Made by a program: the position numbers and the translations under genes. Positions 1-10,906 of a stretch of DNA of 64,000 nucleotides are shown one piece after another; the first letter of the stretch is position 1, and each line of letters opens with the position of its first letter. The DNA comes from Euryodendron excelsum. Its lineage: Eukaryota > Streptophyta > Magnoliopsida > Ericales > Pentaphylacaceae. The stretch is taken from contig CM065377.1 of the NCBI GenBank assembly GCA_033060915.1, positions 56,878,683 through 56,942,682 on the forward strand. The letters are read 5' to 3'. The notes under the pieces are model-generated. The model saw only the letters and a list, made by a program, of their open reading frames with translations. It was not told the DNA's origin and searched no databases.

Positions 1-481
1 TAACCCCATACACTAACCCTAAAATAGAGAATCGGAGAGGGTCGGAAGGTTGAGAAAGTTATGAAGTGCTATCATCCGGTCAAGGTAAGATTGAGCCAAA
101 GAAAGGCCAAGCCCCGAAAAGGAAGGAGTTACCATTCCAAAGATATTAAGTGGGACAACACCCTTTGTGATTCCATCAACTAGAGTATTTCTAATGTGTG
201 CATACATTTTCAAAAAAACAAAAACAGCAGGGGCTTCGTATACATAAGTCACCCATAATAGTTAATATCAACTCATGTAATAGATATATAACATCATCAT
301 CCATCACATGCATCTGATCATATGCCTAGCTGAAAAGATTATAAATGTATCTGTCTATCCATGCATCTAAATACCATAAATATCCATCTTTGTAAAAAAC
401 TTACAAAGTAAAACTGTCTAACATAAATACATCTCAAGAATAGGGACAAGGGAAGATCAGAATCTCCACAAGGGGTATCTA
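1..481. other. non-coding spacer of element A between pol slot and antisense gene
   Basis: This aligns with 56110-56615 of element F, sharing the CACTAACCCTAA start, GTGAAGTGCTATCA-type blocks and the ATCAACTCATGTAATAGATAT block. No convincing reading frame is present; the small open frames do not persist between copies. In the antisense direction it would be the 3' untranslated or flanking region of the PMD gene. Confidence 0.6.
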
Positions 482-2327
482 TCAAAGGTAAAAGCCAATA
501 TCATCTGGATCGAAATCCCTGAAACCCGGCATCGGAGGAGGCGGATAACTATTCGAAGCACCAGCATCTTGCAAGGAAGATAGAACTGAAATCAGCCACA
601 TGAAATAAGAACTAAGCAATAGAAGAGCGCAAAGAAGGGGAGAAAAGACGACATACCCCGCCACCTCCCATCTGAGCTATCCAAGCCGTCAAGGAAGCCA
701 CCACTGCTTGATACTGATCTCGCTCCATCTGGTATCAATTCCTCTGATTCCTCACCGCAGTAAACTCAGCTTGGGGCACATATCCTTTAGCTCGGCGCCA
801 CAAGTCAACCACCTCCTGGCCCACAATGTACCCACCGATTACTACCTCAAACCGGGTGAAGACACTGACAGAATGAGCCCTAAAGTACGCAGTATAATTC
901 GTATTCGGAGGAAGCAAGAACTCGGCACCCGGCTACCGCTCATGATAGGGGATAGGCACTCCCGCCACCAAGGCTCCGAACATATACTCCGGCGGAGCTC
1001 CTGCTGACCGGAACTCCTCATAAAACTGTCGCCAATGTTGCTCTCCTAGATAGGACTCCCAAGTATCATCACTGAGAAACGCAGGCATTGACAAGGACAA
1101 CGAAACTAAGTACCGTACTGTCTCATAATGAACTGATCCAATGAAGGGCCACCAAGTCATATCTCTCACCTCAATCAACTCTAGGTTCGCTTGTAGCGTC
1201 ACAAAGTTAGTAATCTTCGATCAGTGGGCCACCTGATCATAAGCCCACCTCAAAGTACGTAGATAAAGGTCATCCTCGACAACTGTAGGGCGATGAACAG
1301 GCAGATACTCATAGCTCCACCAGACAAGAAAAGGCTAAAAACTAGTCATGCTGCCGTAACGGGAAGAAGTCCAGACCCACATCGATCGAAGCAAGTAGCC
1401 AAAGGAGAAGGACCCCCAATCTAGCTCTGATAAAGCCCCAAGATTAGCTACTATGCTCACCAAAAGAAAAGGCAAAAGCGACTTCTTGTTGTTGCAGAAG
1501 CAGCTAAAGATGATGTGCAAAACAAGTCGTCGTCTCATAATGTCCCGCCTGGTAGGCGATGGCTCAGCAGCAAAGGTACGGTCATCCTGACTAAGCCAAG
1601 AGACTAGAAAGGCAGAACGCTCGGGAGGAGGCAAGTCCAGCAGAATGCATGCCTTGTCTCTACTGACTGACTGTAAGGTGATCCGTCGGCCAACGAAGGA
1701 AAGCCCTATGATGATCGCCCAATCCAAGGGAGTGGGTCCTAACTTGAAGCAGACAAAATGGAAGGTCCCGGTCTCTCCAAACCACTGCTCAACCAGCGTT
1801 AGTACCAAATACCGGTTCAGGCAGTTAGCCTGTAATCCCATGAAGGCTCCAAATTCAATCTCAGCCAAGAAGGCACGATATGATGGAGCAGCCCGCTGTA
1901 TGGTCATAAAGACCTGATGAGCAGCCCCTTTAAAAGTTGTGTGTACCCGAGGAGGGGGCAAATGCTGTTTGGAATATATGCTGGGGTGATAAGCAAGGTC
2001 CCCGAGTGGTGGGATGTCCGGTACCTCCAGGTCACCCAAGTCAGCATCTGTTTGCCTATGTCTGGAGGAGGCTCTCCCATAACCGGTCACCTGATTCCCA
2101 AAGCCCGACACCTCCTCCTCAACACCAATCTCCTCTGTAAAGGCCTGCTCAACCGGAGGAAAGGGGTCGACAGGTGGTCTACTCCCCTGTCCGCTCTGAC
2201 CGGAAGAGGCCCGTCCGGTAGATCGTTGGCTACCTCTGGATTGACTGAAACCACCGGTGGAATCTATCCGAGGCACCTTCCCCGAGCGACGTCTCCTCTC
2301 AGAACCATCATCACCCGCATCTGCCAT
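482..2327 (-). pseudogene. antisense plant mobile domain (PMD) gene of element A, broken
   Basis: The gene runs opposite to the retroelement. The start at 2325-2327 (MADAGDDGSER) sits one base after a splice-acceptor-like AG. The first 330 codons are open: a Ser/Arg/Gly-rich, disordered N-terminus of about 110 residues, then a PMD region (motifs LVEQWFGETGTFHF, LGPTPLDWAIIIGLSF, LDWGSFSFGYLLRSM). PMD proteins are plant nuclear factors and their relatives often travel inside transposons. The frame then meets TAG where the F copy has Trp (1332-1334), TGA near 1222, and an amber at 933-935 that F shares; the frame continues after it to 735 (Gln-rich, coiled-coil-like). The tail YPPPPMPGF with DPDD is at 482-560, in another frame, consistent with a lost intron of about 88 bp. 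The stops make this copy non-functional. Confidence 0.8.
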
Positions 2328-2328
2328 C

Positions 2329-3216
2329 CTTAAAAGCTAAGCCAAGGTAAGAGGTGTTAATATACGGTATATGCAGATAAATAATAACATAATAAAGTAA
2401 AATAAAATAAACAACATACAATAAAAAATAATAAAAAGATTTCAAATGATAAGTCAAAACAAAATTCCTACACATTTTGATTTTCTAACTTCAAGTCAAG
2501 TCTCAAGAGTTTTTTGGCTTTTTCCTTCAGAAAGATTTCATTTCTAAACCTTTTCCAACCCTTTCCCTAACTTCTAAAAATTTTGACAGAGCTTCATTTA
2601 AAAATGGTCCTATAACACCCATGACATCAACGCAAAACACAAACCTTGCACTTCACAACGTTACAATCACATTACATCAGCAACCTCGCACACTTTTTAA
2701 TTTTTCAAAATTTTCAAAACATATGTTTTATTTTTCTAATAAATCAACGATTTTCAAAGTTATCCTAAAATTTCTCAAAATTATTTCAAATGTTTTCTAA
2801 AATATTCCTACATTTTTCAAAATTTTGAACTCTAAAAATTTCATCAATTTATTAAGTTTTCCCATTTTCCTAATTTTCTAAGTATTTTTCTATTTTTCAA
2901 AAAATTAAAAATTCCCCAAGTTGTCAAAAAATCACGAAACTTCACACGATTGTTAAACACATTTTTCTAAGGCACATGGTATAAAAATCTAGCCAGAAAA
3001 CCCAATGCCCAAGCTTGTAGGAACAAACCCCCAATTCCTGCAGAAAACCCTCTTCACATAATCATGTAAAAGCACTCAAATTCAATCAAACAAAGACCAA
3101 AATGCAAAAATAACATTACCATAATGTTCAAAACATATCAAAACATCAATTTCCACTGTTTACACAACTCAAACGGAATTCTACACATCAAAATCAACAA
3201 AAAATTGAAAACTCAC
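2329..3216 (-). other. intron 1 of antisense PMD gene (element A)
   Basis: On the minus strand the donor is GAG then GTGAGT (at 3216) and the acceptor is TTTTAAG (at 2329), just before the start codon. Length 888 bp; the same intron is 883 bp in both F and G. The body is A/T-rich with runs of CAAAATTTTC, typical of plant introns. This is prediction from sequence only. Confidence 0.7.
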
Positions 3217-3640
3217 CTCTTAGAGTTCTTCGGCGAAATCTTCTCTTTCGGTGGCTTTTCCGACGACTTGGTCTACTCCCAGCAATCACCCATGGTCTCC
3301 AAGAAGCGCTCCTTCAATGTCCAAGTTAGTTTCCTCACAATGTCTCTCGGTTTGTGAAAAACTCTTCGAATCCTGCAGTAGCGTCGAACCAGCAGTTTGC
3401 TAGTTTTGATCTTAAGCCTGGCACAACTGCTAGTGGCGCCAAGCCAAATTTGCCAAAGGCGCCACTCCTAGTGGCGCTAGTTACCAATTCTAGGCAGTTT
3501 TGCCCTTTTTCTCGCTAAACTCATTTTCAAAGGCCTTTTAAGCCCAATATCCATTTTCGAACCCCCGTTGTTGAAAAATTTCCAAAATCTGTGCCGCCGA
3601 CCGCCTTACGGTCAATATGGGACTCTTACTCTATCGTTTT
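3217..3640 (-). promoter_or_regulatory. non-coding exon 1 and putative promoter of antisense gene (A)
   Basis: The stretch aligns with 59351-59775 of F and 33787-34206 of G. It holds the GGCGCC dyad module (3421-3480), the same module that precedes the TATA box in the LTRs. An imperfect hairpin at 3387-3405 (arms AACCAGCA and TGCTAGTT) has a compensatory change relative to F and G. No clear TATA box is visible in the antisense direction. Confidence 0.5.
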
Positions 3641-3641
3641 T

Positions 3642-3678
3642 TGTCTTCGACAAGCGAAGACAGAAAAAGAGGGGCAGC
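3642..3678 (+). promoter_or_regulatory. polypurine tract with upstream hairpin (A)
   Basis: The purine-rich AAAAAGAGGGGCAGC abuts the 3' LTR start and would prime plus-strand DNA synthesis. Just before it, TGTCTTCG and CGAAGACA form an 8-bp stem with a 5-base loop (3642-3662). The right arm runs into the polypurine tract. Confidence 0.85.
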
Positions 3679-3859
3679 TGTAAGTACCCCATTTTTGACT
3701 GCTCGACAGTCTACAGTCCGTCCAAACTTGTATTCAAGTCATTGCGGACATATTTTGAGTCAAATCAACTTTCCAAGTCCAATCCCGTAGGCACGTCTTT
3801 GCGGGCCCATTAGGCCCAAATAGAAGCAAAATGATCAAAATGCCCTTGTGGGGGCTGTT

Positions 3860-4110
3860 CGGTCCAATCCCGTAGGCACGTCTTTCCGAAGACGATAAGT
3901 CCCCTTTTCATATTCCCATAGGCGTGTCTTTCCAAAGATGGTAAGTTCCCTTTCCAATTCCAATAGGCACGTCTTTCCAAAGACGGTAAGTCTCCTTTTT
4001 TAATTCCAATTCCAATCCCTCCCTCGAGAAAGTTGATTCCTCGAGACAGTAAGTTTATCCAATCCGGCACGTTTTTTAGAAAAAGTTTCTCAAAACAGTA
4101 AGTCCCTTTA
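3860..4110 (+). repeat. U3 hairpin minisatellite, short form
   Basis: Three to four units spaced about 46 bp each contain CGTCTT, a 4-base loop (TCCG or TCCA) and AAGACG. In the other LTRs the equivalent stem is CGTCTC with loop TTCG and GAGACG, so both arms have changed together. The unit in the other LTRs is 81 bp. Confidence 0.75.
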
Positions 4111-5215
4111 AACCAATTGACTGGGACGAGACCCCAAGTCCCCAAGATGGTAGAACGGTCCACCTTTGGCGCCTACTAGCCCGCTAATGCAGAAATGTCC
4201 GTTTCGGCATGCCTTCCGAGAAAGTTGACTTCTCAGGCGCTAAGTCCCTTTAGTAGCTTCCCAAGATCAGGCAGTCTCGGGAATGATCGTGAACTGTCAG
4301 AATAGCGGAAGTACTCGTAAACATCGCAACCGTCAAAGTAGCGAAAATACTTGCAAACAGGTTGATATAGGGAATTGCGAACAAACCCCTGTATCACGGG
4401 ACCGCCGTCAAGGTGGCAGAAACACTCAAAAACCCAGGTCAGCACCAGTGCCTGCTAGCCCACTTCAGTGACAAATGACCAAACTGCCCTTAGGGCCATT
4501 TTCTGAGATGTTTCTCAAGATAATACTTAAGTCCTCAGAATGATAAGTCCACCATTCCAAGATTGTCTTAAAAGCAATCTAGCATGATTAGGTGCCTTCT
4601 AGTCAATTTCGGGCCAATTCTGGGACTTTTTGGTCAAGATGACCATTTTGCCCCTAGGCATCCGAACGCCTCGAAGACCGCACCGGCTCTGGATATCAAA
4701 CCAGTAACCTCCAAAGAATCCTTTTTATAGTATTCTCGACCTTCCTTTATCTTCTGGATCATTCCGAGTCAGTTCTGGTAAACCCGATGCAAAATAATCG
4801 TTTTGCCCCTAGTGGGTCGGTCGCCTTTTCCAACTACACTGGCTCTGCTTATCAAACCGGTAACCTTTGGGAACATTCTAAAATAATGTTTCCAAATCTC
4901 GAGTCTTCTTTCGGGATATTCCAGGTCCATCCCGGCAGCTTTCTGGCTCGATTAACCATTTTGCTCCTAATGGCCCGGTCAACCCTTCCGACAATTCTTG
5001 TCATCCTTTCTCAAGGCTAATACCCTCCGGGACCCTATTTTGAGGGTTGCTGTCCCTTTCTGGCCTTTCGGGCCATTCCCGGCCCCTTGAAACTTTCTCG
5101 GACCTTCCGGAGTCACTCCTAGTGAAGCTAGGCTAAAAATTATATGGTAGTCACTAGTACAGGCGCCCAAATCTTCTCAAGATATGTTGCTTGCCGACCT
5201 TAAACCTTTCCTAAC

Positions 5216-5440
5216 TGGCTAGCGCCACTAGTAGTGGCGCCAGAAGTATTTTTGGCCTTGCGCCACTATAACAGGTGCCAGGTCATTCCTCTCTCTATAA
5301 ATGCAGAGCCTCCTCTAGCGTGAAGGAGGTCTGTAGACTCACTCTAAAAACCCTACTCTTTGATATACAAAGCTCGTAGCCTCCCTAAACCCTAGCTTCT
5401 TAAGGTTTTCCAGACCCTAGCCTCCATACATAAACCCTAA
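5216..5440 (+). promoter_or_regulatory. LTR core promoter of A: GGCGCC dyads, TATA box, teloboxes
   Basis: A near-palindrome AGCGCCACTAGTAGTGGCGC (around 5221) and a second half-site precede TATAAATG at 5296. Transcription would start near 5325. AAACCCTA-type teloboxes follow at about 5347, 5388 and 5432. The order is the same in every giant LTR of the window. Confidence 0.7.
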
Positions 5441-5614
5441 CCTCATATACACTCACACACTCTCATATACTCATACATTAGCCTCAAACCCTCCATCGAA
5501 GGCTTGGATTGCTGCAACTACGAAGCTTTATCAAAGACAAACTCTTGAAGATTGAAGCGAAGACCGAAGCAAAGCAAGCAAAACAAAGCGCACAAAGCTA
5601 AGCAAAATAAACAA

Positions 5615-5625
5615 GACACAAGGTA
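5615..5625 (+). other. possible splice donor at R/U5 (A)
   Basis: The ACACAAG/GTAGGC context is conserved at the same place in the other giant LTRs (for example 24844, 61955 and 41030). It may be the donor of a leader intron joined to an acceptor just before gag. Confidence 0.35.
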
Positions 5626-8280
5626 GGCTTTCTCTTTAAGTTTACGCATCCTCCCTCTCTCTTATCTCTCCTAACCCACTTGGGTTTTTTTCTATTTTAA
5701 TCTCCCATCTTCTTCCCCCCTTTCTTTGCATGCTTGAAACAAGGGACTTCCCGGTCCATGTCTACGATTAGGCTATTGGAAGGTCACCGTGTCGGAGGCT
5801 TTCTTTTAGTCTAACCAGAGACCACGTGGGTTCAGACCCCTTGGTTATGTAGTGAAGCCTTTAACCTTGTATGTTCACAACCTCAACTTGCATTGTGCAT
5901 ATCATGATCTTGCATTCTTCTAAACTTGTTTTAAACTCGTTTTCAAAACTTGCATTAAATTTGTTTTCAAATTTGCATCAAAATCTTCTTTTTCAAAACT
6001 TGTTTTCAAAATCACAACTCTAAGGTGATTCTAGCCTTTTCATGGTTAGGGTTGCTTTAGGAAAGTGTAACATTTAAAGTGACCAATATGGTCCATATTT
6101 TCAAAACATTATTGTTTTCAAAACCACTATCTTAAAGTATTTCTAACTTTTTTATGGTTAGAATCGCTTTAGGAAAGTGAGTTATTTTATATACTTTCTA
6201 AAAAATCTCCTGCTAAAAATCTTTTTTCCAACATGCTTTCCATAAACTCTATTTAAATTTCTTTCCAAAATTGTTTTTAAAAACTCCCTCCAAAAATCAA
6301 TTTTTCAAAAACTCATTTTCAACTCCTTTCCAAAAAACTCTTTTCAAAATTCCTTTCCTAAAAACACTCCCTAGGTTTCCTTCTTAGAAAACTCTCTCTC
6401 TAAATCTCTTTCCCAAAAGCTTATTCCAAAATCTTCTTTCTAAAACCCCTCTCAAATTCACTTTCGAAAAACTCTTCTGTAGGATTTCCTTCCAAAAATC
6501 TCTCTTTCTAAAAACTCACTTTTCAAAAATCTCTTTTCTTAAAGTCCAAGTTAAGCCCTAGAGCCAACGATTAGGAAACTCTAATTTTTCTTCCCAGAAA
6601 CATGATTTCCAATCCCTTATTTTGGCCTCAAAACCTAGGTTTTCAAAAACTCTTGTTTTCTATATCAAAATTATATATATTTCCAAAACCTATTTTCTAC
6701 ATCAAAACTATAGTCTTCCAAATCTAAGGTTTCTAAAACTTCTCCCTCCAAATCCATGTCAAATCAAATCTTCTCTTGAGGAAACCAAATCAAATCTTCT
6801 CTTTAGGAAACCAAATCCAATCTTTCCTATAGGAAGCCAAATCCAATCTCCCTTTAGGAAACTAGATACAATTCTCCGTTTTTAGAAACAAAATCAAACA
6901 CCTCTTTTAGAAACAAAATCTAATCCCTTGTTTAGGAAATAGGAACCTCCATCATTCCTAGTCTAAATCTTTCCTAATTCAAGTCCTTTCCTAATTCCAT
7001 CCTTTCCAAATCTTAAGTTTCCCAATCTAACTTTTCAAATCTTTCTAAACTTTCAAACTTTCTAAATTTCAAATCCTTCCAAATTCAAAACTTTTTTAAG
7101 TTGAAACTTTCTAAGTTATAAACTTTTTAACTTTCAAATCTTTCTTAAATCAAAACTTTCCAATTTCAAAACATTCCCAAATTGGAACTTTCCTATTTTA
7201 AACTTTCCTAAAATGACAGTTTTCCTATTTTAAAACTTTCCTAAATCAAAATTTTCCTAATTCGAACCTTTCCTAAATCCAATCTCTCTTTAATTCTCCA
7301 AGTCCAATACTCAAGTCAAATATTTTCTTAACTCTCAAGTCTTTCCTAAATCCTGTCTTTCCTAAGTCTAGGTTTCTTAAACCTTAATCTTTCCAAAACA
7401 AGTCCAATCTTCTCAATTCCAATTTCCAATCTTCTATTCTAAGTTCAAATCACAACCTTTTTCAAATCTATTTTCTATCGGACTCTTGTCCGAACTACGA
7501 CAGACCTGATTCCTCCAAAAGGATACTTAGGTAACCCTCATGGATGCGGTCAAAACTTTATTTCAAATCTCTAATTCTACAATCTTCTTCAAACTCCCAA
7601 TTTCCTAATCTCTTCCAAATTTCTATTTCCAATTTCTAAGCTTTCCAATTTTAAATCTATCTTTTCAAATTTCTTTAAATCAAATCAATTTCTTTTCAAA
7701 TCTGTTTCCAAATCAATTTTCCAACTCCCTTTTTCTTGCACTTACATCTCACGCATCATTCTTTTCAAAATCTTTTTCTAAAGTGGATAGGATTGAACAT
7801 TTGTTAGTTGAAGACTCTAATAGGTGAATCTAGGGTAAATAGACATGGAGGTACCACAAGGGCGGGGTAGGGTGATGACTTAGTGCGTCTTTCCTACACG
7901 TAACCAATCTTTGAACCTAAGATCACTGTTTTCAAAGACCAAAATGGAGTTTATTTTCAAAAAAGGGCTTAAATATTTTCCAAAGGTTGCCAAACAACCT
8001 GTTTTCTTAAAAACCCTCTCTTGAAGAGGTATTTTCAAAATCGTTTTCAAAAACCCTAAGTGTAGTCTTCAGATTATGCTTAGTTTTTAGGTGACATAAC
8101 TCAGCTTAATCAAGTTCAATGGTGACCCCAAACTTTTTTCAAAAGCCCTTTATTCAAATTAATTTTCAATTCAAACCTAGTCGCACTCATTCTTCTAGGA
8201 GGGTGAGTTCTAACGAGAGAGTACAGTATTTTTCCAACTCGTGCGTGCATTCTTCGAGTGCGAAAAATCTGGGCGCGACA

Positions 8281-9710
8281 GTGGTGTAGTTCAATTGGGC
8301 CTCATTAAGGGTTTTTCTTACATAATATATCACGTAAGGTTGCTTATCGACCCTTTGCCCTAACATTGCCCTCATCGCATAGTCACTTGCATTGCACATT
8401 AGCTCGAAAGGTAAAGACCAATCGGGTGCTCTAATAATCGGTGCAGTGGTGAGAAGCCCTTTTAGTTTATCAAAGGCTTCTTGGCATTGAGATGTCCACT
8501 CAAATGGCACATCTTGTGAAAGAAGGTGGCATAAAGGTCTTGAAATCGCACTAAACCCTTCAATAAAGCGCCGGTAAAATCCGGTATGCCCAAGAAAAGA
8601 CCTAATGTCTTTGACATTCGTAGGAGTAGGAAGACGTTGGATTAACTCTACTTTGGCTTGGTCTACCTCTATCTCCTTGTTGGACACTATGTGTCCAAGA
8701 ATTATGCCTTGTGTCACCATAAAGTGACACTTCTCCGAGTTATGCACTAAGTTGTTCTCTGCACATCTTTATAAAACTCTTTCTAGGTGTCCTAGACAGG
8801 CCTCAAAAGTATCCCTATAAACTGAGAAGTCATCCATGAACACCTCAAGGATCTTCTCCATCATGTCGCTAAAAATAGACATCATGCACCTTTGAAAAGT
8901 GGCCAGTGCATTGCATAAGCCAAAGGGCAGTCTTTTGTATGCATAAGTGCCAAAAGGGCATGTGAAAGTGGTCTTATCTTGGTCCTCTAGTGCGACCTTT
9001 ATGTGGTTATAGCCGGAATAACTATCTAGAAAATAGTAAAATGCTCGGCCTGCTACTCGTTCGAGGACTTGGTCTAAGAACGGAAGTGGGAAGTGGTCTT
9101 TCCTAGTAGCTGCATTGAGTTTACGGTGGTCTATGCACATTCTCCAACCTATTTGGATCCTAGTAGGAACTAATTCATTCAGCTCATTCTTTACTATCAT
9201 AACTCCTAACTTTTTAGGGACAACTTGGGTTGGACTAGCCCATTTAGAATCAGAAATGGGGTATATGATACCGGCATCGAGAAGTTTCAGTACTTCTCCT
9301 CTAACTACCTCTTTCATATTTGGGTTCAAGCATCTTTGCAATTGATGCACTGGCTTAGCTTCCTCCTCCAAATATATACGATGGGTACACATGAGGGGGC
9401 TAATTTCATGAAGATCTGCTATAGTCCAACTTAGAGCCTTTCTATGACGTTTAAGCATTCTTAATAATAGTTCCTCTTGGCCTTCAGAAAGGCTAGGGGA
9501 TACAACAACCGTATAGGATTCACCATCACCTAAGAATGCATATTTGAAAGTAGATGGTAAGGGTTTCCCCTTTGGAATGGGTGGATTCTGTTCAGATGGA
9601 GTTGGCTTCATGGCATTTGGGGTAAAGGGTTCAAACATTGGGGTCCAATGACCCACGTGCATGCAAGGTTCACTCTCTTCCCCTACCCTATCCTGGTTCT
9701 TAAAACTCAT
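8281..9710 (-). pseudogene. Athila reverse transcriptase and N-terminal RNase H
   Basis: The frame is continuous from 9710 to 8281 except for a TAA at 8769-8771. RT signatures are readable: LDAGIIYPISDSKWASP, WRMCIDHRKLNAATRKDHFP, DSYSGYNHI, FGTYAYKRLPFGLCNA and the catalytic VFMDDFSVY (about 8820-8850). The segment after the stop has the HSEKCHFMV and IRSFLGHTGFYRRF motifs that link RT to RNase H, then RNase H up to LNEAQLNYTT. At that point the coding sequence stops exactly at the end of LTR A; the apparent continuation to 8187 is LTR sequence. RT copies the element RNA in cytoplasmic particles. The copy is inactive: one nonsense codon and loss of everything downstream. Confidence 0.93.
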
Positions 9711-9725
9711 ACACTCGGACTCCAG

Positions 9726-10275
9726 TTAGTCATTAGGCTCATCCCAAGTTAGAGCCCTTTTAATTGGGTCCTCTATAAACTCCCGATCTACATGCTCTTG
9801 GATGATAGACTCGATGAATTCTACCTCTGTAATTTGGTCTACTTCCTGTAATTGCTTACCCACTGCAAAAATATTGGTCTCTAAGGTTATATTTTCGAAT
9901 GAAAGCTTGAGCAATCTATGCCTACAGTGGATAATGGCATTGGCAGTTGCTAAGAAAGGTCATCCTAAAATAATTGGAATATGATGCTGAGACGACTTGA
10001 CCTCTACGAGTTGAGTATTTAAAACGATAAAATCCACCGGATAGTAGGCTGTATCAACTTGTATAAGCACATCCTCAATAATAGCTCTAGGGACTTTAAC
10101 AGACCGATCAACTAACTCTGATAGAACTCATGTTGGCTTAAGCTTTCCTAGACTTAGTTCTTTATACACAGAATATGGAAGAAGGTTCACACTAGAACCT
10201 AGGTCAAGAAGTGTGCGATCAATCCTAGAACCCCCTATTATGCACGAAATTGTAGGACAACCGGGGTCCTTATAA
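9726..10275 (-). pseudogene. Athila aspartic protease region
   Basis: Minus-strand translation of about 10260-9730 gives the Athila protease signature: LLDLGSSVNLLPYSVY (active-site Asp in a DLGSS context), then KVPRAIIEDVLIQV, a DFIVL block and a PFLATANAIIHCR block, followed by MLKLSFENITLE. It lies in the same frame as RT. Stops interrupt it, one after the KLKPT motif near 10125 and one before the PFLATANA block. A frameshift near 10275 separates it from the linker domain upstream. The protease would process the Gag-Pol polyprotein. Confidence 0.85.
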
Positions 10276-10596
10276 TTCGGTTACCGACTTATATTGGAGA
10301 ATTGCGCTATGACTTTCATTCATCATTATCGTTTCTTTAACATGCAATTTCCTTTTGACAGTGCACAAGTCTTTCAAAAACTTGGCATATGACGGTATTT
10401 GTTTAATGGCATCTAACATAGGGATATTAATTCGAACTTGTTTGAAGACATCATAAATTTCAGCATTCAAGTTCACTTTATTCAGTTTGGTCAACCTATG
10501 TGGGAATGGAGCATGTTTTAAGTCTTCCATGCTCACATCCTTAGACATTTGGGGAGACAGCTCAGAATGACTCCTATTTTCTTTCGGTTCACTCAT
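10270..10596 (-). pseudogene. Athila gag-protease linker domain
   Basis: The open frame contains HAPFPHRL, then INIPMLDAIKQIPSYAKFLKDLC, the conserved block just before the protease in Athila polyproteins. It ends in TAA at 10270 one frame away from the protease. The region 10600-10900 between it and gag is low in identifiable motifs and includes no persistent frame. Confidence 0.8.
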
Positions 10597-10906
10597 GTTA
10601 TTTTCATTCTCACTCTCCCCTCTCTTTCCCTCATGCCCTTACCCGACAGACGCATCCTTCTTCCCTTGATTATTGTTGTTAGGAGTGTTGGTTTGGTCTA
10701 ATTACTTTCCACTCCTAAGGGTGATGGCCTGAACTTGTTCATGTGTTGTGTTAACGTAGTTTACAAGTTTTGGGTTTGGTTGCGATTGGGATGGAAATCG
10801 CCCTTGCGTTTATTGAGTCATCAACATCTTGTGGATGTCTTTGACTATCGTGTTGGTCTCCCCTTGCAATTGTTCCAGATTCGTAACCCTGTTTGTGAGT
10901 GCTCAA

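Larger units (their letters stand above)
1..8280 (+). mobile_element. Element A: 3' part of giant Tat/Ogre-like LTR retrotransposon
   Basis: The internal region (1-3678) aligns in order with 56100-59814 of element F: non-coding spacer, antisense PMD gene, GGCGCC dyad module, hairpin and polypurine tract. It runs directly into a complete 3' LTR at 3679-8280. Bases 8281 onward are Athila pol in the opposite orientation, so this element inserted into an Athila RNase H coding region. The 5' LTR and any gag lie left of the window. The expected 5-bp target duplication on the right is GTGGT (8281-8285); its partner is outside. No protease, RT or integrase is visible in the part seen. Confidence 0.9.
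3679..8280 (+). repeat. 3' LTR of element A (4602 bp)
   Basis: It begins TGTAAGTACC and ends GGGCGCGACA, matching the TG...CA ends of the other giant LTRs. U3 (3679 to about 5325) holds short hairpin repeats and 158-bp-type repeats with the ATTTTGCCCC box. A GGCGCC dyad and TATAAATG (5296) follow. U5 (about 5640-8280) is dominated by degenerate CTTTCCTAA repeats with very few G on this strand, broken by conserved islands at about 7480-7560 and 7790-7930. A hairpin and partial primer-site motif lie near 8095-8135. Small open frames here are by-products of composition. Confidence 0.92.

Noticed and set aside
8187..8280. C-terminal part of the Athila RNase H frame
   Set aside because: This stretch is the end of LTR A that happens to stay open in frame.
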